From Bacteroidota bacterium (GTDB taxonomy: Bacteria > Bacteroidota > Rhodothermia > Rhodothermales > UBA10348), in contig JACZYK010000149.1 in assembly GCA_022571135.1 (NCBI GenBank), positions 1 through 6,665 of the forward strand: a stretch of DNA of 6,665 nt, written 5' to 3'. Below the pieces are notes generated by a model. The model saw nothing but the letters and a program-made list of their open reading frames with translations, was not told the origin of the DNA and ran no database searches. How positions within the stretch are numbered: position 1 is the first letter of the stretch; each line of letters starts with the position of its first letter. The position numbers and the translations under genes were made by a program. Positions 1 to 5,183 of this stretch are shown here, piece after piece.

Positions 1-1481
1 GTCGTTGAAGCCATCCCCGCGACGAAGAAATCCAACCGGCCATCCATGTCGAAATCGCCAAACGACGACGACATCCCAAAGAGGTGACGGTCGGAATCGA
101 GCGTATGGTTGGCGTCGCTAAAGTGACCCGCTCCATCGTTGTGATAGAGATCGATCCCCGAGAAGTCGCTGACGACGAGGAGATCCAGATCGCCGTCACC
201 GTCGAGATCGAAGAAGCTGCTCGCGTAGCTCCGCCGGAATCTCTTCTCCGCGAGCCCGGCCTCGATCGTCCCGTCCGAAAAATGAGCCGTTCCGTCGTTC
301 AGCAGAAGATATGCGGGGTGTCCGTCGTTCGCGTCGTAGTACGGCGAGGGCATCTGCCCCTGGTCATACGCGCGCTTGTACTGTGCGAGCCAGACGTCGA
401 GGTCGTGATCGCCGTCTATATCTCCAACCGTGAGTACCGACGGCGCGCGCAGAGGGCGCTCGAACACAGGCGTCACAATGGGCTCTCCGGTAAAGCGCCC
501 CTCGTCGTTTCCGAGATAGACCACCATGTCTCCGCGCGCACGAGTCGATATCAGGTCTGAATTGCCATCACCGTTGAGGTCGGCGATCAGGCCGGTTTCC
601 GTCAGCATGTAACTGTGCTCGGTGAGGGGTTCGGGATGGAATCCTCGCTCGCCCAGGTTCCAGAGCACTCGCCCGCCGCCGATCATGATCACCTCGGGAT
701 AGCCATCCTTGTCGAGGTCGTTGATGAGAATGGGGTGCAGGCGAGACAGCTTCTCCCCGTCCTTGACTCCAAAACCGAGTATCTGCTCGAAGATCGGCGG
801 CCCCGTCCGGGTCAGCATCCGCAGACCGGTGGCATCGAGTTTCGCAGCGATCGGATTACCGCTCTCGTCGCGGAGCCCCGACCACTCTACGCCAACTTCG
901 CCATCCACGATGATACGCCGGTCGGCGCCGTCTTCGATGGTGTGGAAGACGATCTTGACGAGCGATCGCGCGGGAGAATCTTCAGTGGCCGGGACGAAAC
1001 GCGCGTGATGGAACTCGCTTTGGATCAGTCGATACCCTCCGCTCGCGAGCTCACGGAGGAATCTTCCCCACTCCTCATGCGTGAGCGTCGTGCGCGGAGA
1101 CTCGAGGATGAAACTCTCGATGCCGTGATCGAGTCTTTCGAGGAGCTTCGGCTTTCCGAGCGTCACCTCCTCAAACTGGATCGAGGAGAGGATGGCAACC
1201 TTCCGGCCGTAATCGTCATCAACGCTGAGCAGCGCGTCCCAAATGGCGACCAGGGTCAGTTCGTACTCCTGGGCAAGCGTCTCATTCGCCCAGACGTTTT
1301 CATCGTGATATGCGCGCAGCGCCTTCCATTCTCCCAACGACTTGGGTTCACCCTCGGGTGGCGTGTCGCTGCCACATCCCAACGGAGCGAGCCCGAGCCA
1401 TCCGATCACGACCGCCAGATGCGCTAGACGGGACCTTCCGAAACCACGCAAAAACCGAAAATTGAATCTGTCAAAAGCCAC
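1..1481 (-). CDS. CRTAC1-like FG-GAP/VCBS repeat lipoprotein, C-terminus cut by window edge
   Basis: The minus frame is open without interruption from a GTG at 1481-1479 to the window edge (493 complete codons). The start is well fixed: an in-frame TGA lies at 1502-1500 and a purine-rich AGGAAGAGG sits 10 nt upstream of the GTG. Residues 1-36 form a basic N-region, a hydrophobic stretch (LAVVIGWLGLAPLGC) and Cys36, resembling a lipoprotein signal peptide, although Pro at -3 of the lipobox is atypical. Residues 37 to about 250 are a charged, mostly non-repetitive domain I do not recognise. Acidic loops of FG-GAP/VCBS type follow: DLDKDG (255), DLNGDG (301), DIDGDHD (354), DLDGDGDLD (425) and DFDMDG (476). 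The family knowledge is that such loops bind Ca2+ in beta-propeller blades. The pattern of an N-D-G-x-x-H-F-S-D segment followed by an F-x-D-D/L-D-G-D repeat resembles CRTAC1/ASPIC-UnbV proteins. The likely role is an outer-membrane or secreted calcium-stabilised propeller; substrate unknown. It lies 274 nt downstream of a TPR gene on the same strand, a common pairing. Confidence 0.88.
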   Translation of the reverse strand, partial: MAFDRFNFRFLRGFGRSRLAHLAVVIGWLGLAPLGCGSDTPPEGEPKSLGEWKALRAYHDENVWANETLAQEYELTLVAIWDALLSVDDDYGRKVAILSSIQFEEVTLGKPKLLERLDHGIESFILESPRTTLTHEEWGRFLRELASGGYRLIQSEFHHARFVPATEDSPARSLVKIVFHTIEDGADRRIIVDGEVGVEWSGLRDESGNPIAAKLDATGLRMLTRTGPPIFEQILGFGVKDGEKLSRLHPILINDLDKDGYPEVIMIGGGRVLWNLGERGFHPEPLTEHSYMLTETGLIADLNGDGNSDLISTRARGDMVVYLGNDEGRFTGEPIVTPVFERPLRAPSVLTVGDIDGDHDLDVWLAQYKRAYDQGQMPSPYYDANDGHPAYLLLNDGTAHFSDGTIEAGLAEKRFRRSYASSFFDLDGDGDLDLLVVSDFSGIDLYHNDGAGHFSDANHTLDSDRHLFGMSSSFGDFDMDGRLDFFVAGMAST

Positions 1482-1491
1482 GATCCCGCTA

Positions 1492-1500
1492 CCTCTTCCT
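1492..1500 (-). promoter_or_regulatory. Probable Shine-Dalgarno of the FG-GAP lipoprotein gene
   Basis: On the minus strand AGGAAGAGG ends 10 nt before the GTG at 1481. An in-frame TGA immediately upstream (1502-1500) leaves this GTG as the first usable start, so the site decides the start choice. It is the clearest ribosome binding site in the window; the other genes have weak or no purine tracts before their starts. Confidence 0.55.
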
Positions 1501-1579
1501 CATGAGTCCTGAAACCCTCGGAACCGTCGGAATCCGATTCAACGAGTTGCAGTTCTCCGAGTGTACCGGAGCCACCCCG

Positions 1580-1601
1580 GATCGGGCCCGCCGGCCCGAT
1601 C
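1580..1601. repeat. Perfect 9-bp inverted repeat (hairpin) in TPR/FG-GAP spacer
   Basis: GATCGGGCC (1580-1588) and GGCCCGATC (1593-1601) are exact reverse complements separated by CGCC. The stem is very GC-rich, so an RNA hairpin would be stable in either direction. No T-run follows on either strand, so it is not a classical intrinsic terminator. Its place between the TPR stop and the FG-GAP start suits an attenuator, an mRNA-stabilising stem, or a protein-binding palindrome. Role unproven. Confidence 0.6.
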
Positions 1602-1763
1602 ACTTCTCACCCCTCTATGACCCCGACTCACGCCAACCTGATCGTTTCCCACGCCACTCCGGTCGCGACTCACACCAATCTGATCGTTTTCCACGCCACC
1701 CCCGGTCGCGACTCACACCATTCTCGTCTTTTCTCACGCCACCCCCGGTCGCGACTCACACCT
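1598..1763. repeat. Tandem array of 42-43 bp units overlapping the TPR stop codon
   Basis: A block containing GGTCGCGACTCACACC recurs with its palindromic octamer GTCGCGAC at 1662-1669, 1705-1712 and 1748-1755, exactly 43 bp apart. The full units at 1662-1704 and 1705-1747 differ at 6 of 43 positions. A more diverged 42-bp unit lacking the octamer covers about 1620-1661, and a further half-unit is discernible from 1598. The other conserved block is CACGCCACCCCCG. On the minus strand the last unit begins with GGTGTGA, whose TGA is the stop codon of the TPR gene, so the array grew from the 3' end of that gene into the spacer. The unit is not a multiple of three and is not translated in the flanking frames. 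It fills much of the spacer before the FG-GAP gene. Confidence 0.85.
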
Positions 1764-2640
1764 CTGGAAATGGTGGCGAAATAGACTGCTCCTCGTCGCC
1801 GAGTCTCCTCACGCGCCGCGAGAGCGCGTACCCGAAATGCGTCGCACGCGTCTGCTCGAAGGTGCGTCGCAGCAGAGCCGTAGCGCGCTGCTGCTGGCCA
1901 ATGGCGTCGTAGAAATCGACGGCTTGAAGCACGACGAGTCGATGGGTTGGGTACGCGTCCAAACAGTCCGCGTACATGACCTCGGCGCTCTTGTGGTCTC
2001 CGCTTTCGAAGGCGAACGCGGCGTTGGTGAGACACAACCTCGCCTGGATCTCCTCGCCCAGCGGATCGTCGGCGGTTTCTTCCGAGTGCTTTTCGGCATC
2101 AAGAACGGCTTCGGCTTCATCGACTCGTTGAAACTCGAGCAGTACGAGAACGCGTGGTACGACAATCGCGAAATTGCCAGGGTGGAGTTCAAGGGCCCGC
2201 TCGACATCGGCCAATGCTTCTGCGTGGCGGGCGACCTTGAGTTTCGCGTGCGCGCGAAGTGCTAGCGCTTCGACATTGTCGGGTTGAGCCGCGAGCGCGA
2301 AATCGACCGCATCGATCGAATCCTCCGGTGTTCGGGAGTCGAGTGCTGCCTGGGCGAGCAGCATGCCGGCGTCGAACGCGTACGCCGAGGATTTCACAGC
2401 TCTTCGCAGCGACCAGATCGCCAGCGAGGGCTCTCCGGTATGCATGAGTGACTTGCCGAACAGGTAGTTCACTTCGAAATCCGTGGGATCCTCGTCCATG
2501 AGTGCCCGCAAGTCTTCGAGCGCTTCCGCGTGCTGATTCCGAGCGTGGAGCCCGCGAACCCTGTCCAGGAGGACCCGAGAGTAAACTAAACGAAACCTCC
2601 AACCCGGAAAACGAGCGACGGTATCCACCACGTAGGCCAA
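1756..2640 (-). CDS. Tetratricopeptide repeat protein, probably missing its N-terminus
   Basis: The minus frame is open from after a TGA at 2646-2644 to a TGA at 1758-1756. Counting from the TTG at 2640, 34-residue TPR units fall in exact register at 21-54, 55-88, 89-122, 123-156 and 157-190, then two looser ones to about 265. Unit 123-156 is the most canonical, with Ala8, Ala20, Ala27 and Pro32 positions matched (ARHAEALADVERALELHPGN). TPR arrays are alpha-helical protein-binding scaffolds; partner unknown. No ATG or GTG preceded by a ribosome site exists near the 5' end, and the first residues overlap the antiporter frame by 55 nt. There is no signal peptide, which many TPR partners of CRTAC1-like proteins have. 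I therefore infer that the real 5' end is gone. The nearest internal ATG is codon 48, inside a repeat. It is followed on the same strand, after a repeat-filled spacer, by the FG-GAP lipoprotein gene. Confidence 0.75.
   Translation of the reverse strand: MAYVVDTVARFPGWRFRLVYSRVLLDRVRGLHARNQHAEALEDLRALMDEDPTDFEVNYLFGKSLMHTGEPSLAIWSLRRAVKSSAYAFDAGMLLAQAALDSRTPEDSIDAVDFALAAQPDNVEALALRAHAKLKVARHAEALADVERALELHPGNFAIVVPRVLVLLEFQRVDEAEAVLDAEKHSEETADDPLGEEIQARLCLTNAAFAFESGDHKSAEVMYADCLDAYPTHRLVVLQAVDFYDAIGQQQRATALLRRTFEQTRATHFGYALSRRVRRLGDEEQSISPPFPEV
2545..2610. other. Putative rearrangement junction between antiporter and TPR genes
   Basis: Reading leftward on the minus strand, convincing NhaC-type sequence stops around 2610-2588 (WWIPSLVF, then an unexpected Arg in a membrane segment, then TAG at 2588-2586). 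In a different frame TPR-register sequence is already established by about 2580. The antiporter lacks its C-terminal part and the TPR gene lacks a start, so both broken ends face each other. The simplest reading is a deletion fusing two genes that were formerly separate. An assembly chimera would look the same. The exact breakpoint cannot be placed because both readings are plausible across this interval. Confidence 0.5.
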
Positions 2641-3737
2641 CCGTCACCGAGGAGTCCGACGATGTACGGCCCCATCTCGAGGGCTCTCGATACCTGGCCG
2701 AGCGCGAAGGCGAAAACAACCAGGATGACCATGCCGATCAGTCCGGCCGATCCTTTCAACACCAGCGCCATGGACTCGACCGGGGTCATCAAGGGTCGTC
2801 CTTCAGACCCGGAACCCGGTAGCATGTACAGAATCATCGCCACACCGACCGCTGCCGAAACCGCCCAGAGAACGGATATCGATCCACTTCCGGCCATCAG
2901 TTCTCCGTCTCCGGTAACGTACAGACTGACAAAGATCATAGCGACCATGACTCCGACGGGAAGCAACAGGTGAATCGCTTTCTCTTTCGAATTGGATACT
3001 GGCTTCAATTCAGCGATCTCGTCAGAGACCAGTGGTTTGGCTCCCGGTCTCAATAGCTCCCCGGTCGTCTCGGCCCGGATCTCAGCGCGCTTCATGCTTC
3101 CGAATCGCCATCCGGTTAATGCCAGAACGAGGGTGAAAACGATGGTGAAGATCGAATAGAAATTGAAGAGAAGGGATCGGGTCAATAGTCCCACCGCTCC
3201 TGCGGCAATTCCCTGAGCACCCAGTAGCCCCAGAACGTAGGCTCCCCAACCGTTCAGAGGTATGGCCATACAAACCGGTGCGCTGGTTGCGTCACAATAC
3301 CAGGCCAGTTTTTCCCGGGGAATTTTAAGCCGATCGAACAGGGGCCGGTTGATGGCGCCGACGATGAGTGCGGTGATGCTGGACTCGATGAAAATCACCA
3401 TACCAACTACCCATGCGAGCAATTCGGCGCTTCTGCGAGTCGTTCCCCAGCCCCGACGCCGGGCCCAGTTGACGAACCCGTTGACTCCGCCCGAGCCCTG
3501 AACCAGAGCAATCAGTCCTCCCACAAGCAGACTGAATATCAATATGCGGGTATTGCTCGGATCCGAGAAAACGGCAACCAGCTGATCGAGCAGTTCTCTG
3601 AGGCCTGTGATCGGATTACCGCCAACCAGAATGGTCGTTCCCACCCAGAGACCGGTCAACAGGGACAGATAGACTTCCTTGGTCCATAAAGCCAGGATGA
3701 TCGCGATTATCGGGGGAAGCAGGACAATCCAATCCAT
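2586..3737 (-). CDS. NhaC-type Na+/H+ antiporter family membrane protein, C-terminally truncated
   Basis: The product is 383 residues from the ATG at 3737-3735, where family-like sequence begins (MDWIVLLPPIIAIILALWTK). The frame is open further upstream to a GTG at 3872, but that extension is polar and unlike a membrane N-terminus. Many hydrophobic segments are visible. Family signatures are IFIESSITALIVG (115-127), RPLFDRLKIPREKLAW (131-146), and CDATSAPVCMAIPLNGWGA (148-166), matching the NhaC-like region where relatives have I-F-x-D/E-S and D-S/A-T-x-A-P-V. The second-half motif GPYIVGLLGDGWPTWWIPSL precedes the end. In relatives this is followed by an S-F-x-T-G-T-S-W-G-T segment and further helices; here a TAG intervenes after GGFV, so roughly 70-100 residues are absent. 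The family exchanges Na+ for H+ (or related substrates) in the inner membrane. This copy is probably non-functional unless the short form is tolerated. It is transcribed divergently from the phosphatase. Confidence 0.82.
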   Translation of the reverse strand: MDWIVLLPPIIAIILALWTKEVYLSLLTGLWVGTTILVGGNPITGLRELLDQLVAVFSDPSNTRILIFSLLVGGLIALVQGSGGVNGFVNWARRRGWGTTRRSAELLAWVVGMVIFIESSITALIVGAINRPLFDRLKIPREKLAWYCDATSAPVCMAIPLNGWGAYVLGLLGAQGIAAGAVGLLTRSLLFNFYSIFTIVFTLVLALTGWRFGSMKRAEIRAETTGELLRPGAKPLVSDEIAELKPVSNSKEKAIHLLLPVGVMVAMIFVSLYVTGDGELMAGSGSISVLWAVSAAVGVAMILYMLPGSGSEGRPLMTPVESMALVLKGSAGLIGMVILVVFAFALGQVSRALEMGPYIVGLLGDGWPTWWIPSLVFRVGGFV

Positions 3738-3772
3738 GGGCGAGATCTGGTCGAGCGTGTTGACGCGTTCTG

Positions 3773-3825
3773 GAATCTGAAAGAATCCGACCCGAGACGG
3801 TCGTCGGGAATCTACAAGAATCGAC
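3773..3825. promoter_or_regulatory. Duplicated GAATC-N5-GAATC element in divergent intergenic region
   Basis: GAATCTGAAAGAATCCGAC at 3773-3791 recurs, with few changes, as GAATCTACAAGAATCGAC at 3808-3825. Each copy is itself a pair of GAATC boxes starting 10 bp apart (3773/3783 and 3808/3818), i.e. on one face of the helix. Such phased direct repeats are typical of response-regulator sites. The block lies 36-88 nt upstream of the antiporter ATG and about 115 nt before the phosphatase start. I could not assign convincing -35/-10 boxes for either gene. If the antiporter instead started at the GTG at 3872 the block would be coding. Confidence 0.35.
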
Positions 3826-3940
3826 GTTGAGAAACGATATGCACCTTCTCGCCAGGAAAGACTTCCACCCACCCTGCACCCCTTACCCCTATCTTCCGTA
3901 ACAGACTGGATCCGCCCGCCCGACGCGGCGGTGATGACCC

Positions 3941-5062
3941 GTGTCGCACGACGCGGATTTCAGCAGCATGGACGACAAAAGAAAGACACAACAGGCCTTC
4001 GAACGCGCCACGACGTACGCGAAAACGTTTCTGGGCGACCTGCGCGACAGCGAGCTGCCGACTACGTTGCGGCGGGACCTGAAGGACACGTACCAATTCT
4101 ATCTCGACGACGAGACCAGAGAAGAGCTCGCGAGGATGGGCACCTGTAAGCGGGGTCTGTACTCCAGCTGGTATCTCATAAAAAGCCTGTTCCTGAAATT
4201 GGCTCCGACAAGGAGGCTCCTGCTTTTTCTCGGAGTGGTCGTCACCCTCATGGGCACGCCCAACGACACGGGCGAGATCGTATTCGGGATGCTGTGCATC
4301 CTCTTCGTTCTGGGTCTTGAGTTGAAGGACAAACTGCTGGCCAGGGATGAATTGGAGGAGGGACGCGCGGTTCAGATCGCACTCATGCCATCGGACAATC
4401 CATCGTTTCCTGGATGGGAAACATGGCTGCACACTACCCCTGCGAACGACGTAGGCGGTGATCTGGTCGATCATCTTCGCATCGACGATAAACGCCTGGC
4501 GCTGACGCTCGGGGACGTGGCCGGAAAAGGGCTGCCGGCGGCTCTTATGATGGCGAAACTGCAGGCTACCATACGCGCCCTTGCACCCATTTCAGATTCC
4601 CTATCCGAACTGGGCGAGCAGCTAAATACGATCGTGTGCCGGGACGGCCTTCCCAGCAGATTCGCTTCGCTCGTACACCTCGAAATTCGTGATGAACCCG
4701 GAGTCGTACATCTTCTCAACGCCGGACACCTTCCGCCTCTCATCATCCGAAAAGAGGACATCGATAGATTGCCACGGGGATCGGCGGCCATAGGATTGAT
4801 GCGTGACGCGAAATTCGAAGAGCAGACCGCCCACCTGGATCTAAATGATATCATGGTCATCTACTCGGACGGCCTGACCGAAGCCAGAAACGAAATCGGC
4901 CGCTTCTTCGGCGAAGATAGACTTCGCGATCTGCTTCGCCCACTCCGATCCCTGTCGGCCAGTCAGGCGGGCACCAGGATTCTGGGCGCCGTTAAATCTT
5001 TCAAGCAGGGGGTTCAGGCATCGGATGATCTCTCGATTATCCTACTGAAAAGAGTAGCCTGA
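3941..5062 (+). CDS. Membrane-anchored PP2C-type (SpoIIE/RsbU family) serine phosphatase
   Basis: The protein has 373 residues from the GTG at 3941; the ATG at 3968 (codon 10) is an equally reasonable start, since neither has a strong ribosome site. Residues 1-88 are a polar helical region, 91-105 and 111-126 two hydrophobic membrane segments, and 127-150 a charged linker reaching the A-x-x-I-Q-x-x-L-M-P motif that opens SpoIIE domains. Metal-binding signatures are complete: VGGDLVD (Asp174, Asp177), GDVAGKGLPAALMMA (Asp192), NAGHLPPL, YSDGLTEA (Asp310) and the terminal DDLSIILL (Asp362, Asp363). The family dephosphorylates phosphoserine/threonine, classically on anti-sigma-factor antagonists in partner-switching systems. 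No sensor domain (PAS, GAF, HAMP, receiver) is present, so the input is probably through the membrane region or the N-terminus. No anti-sigma or antagonist gene is in the window. It reads toward the sodium symporter, 121 nt before the start chosen there. Confidence 0.92.
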   Translation: MSHDADFSSMDDKRKTQQAFERATTYAKTFLGDLRDSELPTTLRRDLKDTYQFYLDDETREELARMGTCKRGLYSSWYLIKSLFLKLAPTRRLLLFLGVVVTLMGTPNDTGEIVFGMLCILFVLGLELKDKLLARDELEEGRAVQIALMPSDNPSFPGWETWLHTTPANDVGGDLVDHLRIDDKRLALTLGDVAGKGLPAALMMAKLQATIRALAPISDSLSELGEQLNTIVCRDGLPSRFASLVHLEIRDEPGVVHLLNAGHLPPLIIRKEDIDRLPRGSAAIGLMRDAKFEEQTAHLDLNDIMVIYSDGLTEARNEIGRFFGEDRLRDLLRPLRSLSASQAGTRILGAVKSFKQGVQASDDLSIILLKRVA

Positions 5063-5183
5063 CGCCGGCGGATCGCGTCCACGGTACGTGCGGCTCTTTT
5101 CCCCGCGCGCGAGAATTCGCCTCCCAACCGTCTGTTTTCGATCTTGCGCAGTCTTTTCAGCCCATATCGCGAAATGCACGATC
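5063..5183 (+). other. Short spacer between phosphatase and symporter
   Basis: No gene, clear terminator or convincing promoter is visible here. A palindromic CGCCGGCG immediately follows the phosphatase stop but has no T-run. A TTGCGC is followed 15 nt later by TATCGC, which is too poorly matched to call a promoter. With no terminator seen, co-transcription of the symporter with the phosphatase is possible. Confidence 0.4.

Noticed and set aside
84..1427. Long plus-strand open frames (84-560 and 615-1427)
   Set aside because: They lie opposite the FG-GAP gene; their translations are Arg/Val-rich and featureless, while the minus frame shows signal peptide and repeated D-x-D-G-D loops.
1580..1601. 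Rho-independent terminator
   Set aside because: Perfect stem but no T-tract on either strand.
1598..1763. CRISPR-like array
   Set aside because: The whole 43-bp unit is conserved, including what would be spacers, so it is a plain tandem repeat; no cas genes are present.
1837..2265. 142-codon plus-strand open frame
   Set aside because: Antisense shadow of the TPR gene, whose 34-residue periodicity on the minus strand is clear.
3812..4474. 220-codon minus-strand open frame over the phosphatase start
   Set aside because: It is antisense to the phosphatase coding sequence and has no recognisable domain, whereas the plus frame has all the catalytic motifs.
5142..5170. Sigma-70 promoter for the symporter (TTGCGC ... 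TATCGC)
   Set aside because: Spacer of 15 nt and poor matches to both consensus boxes.
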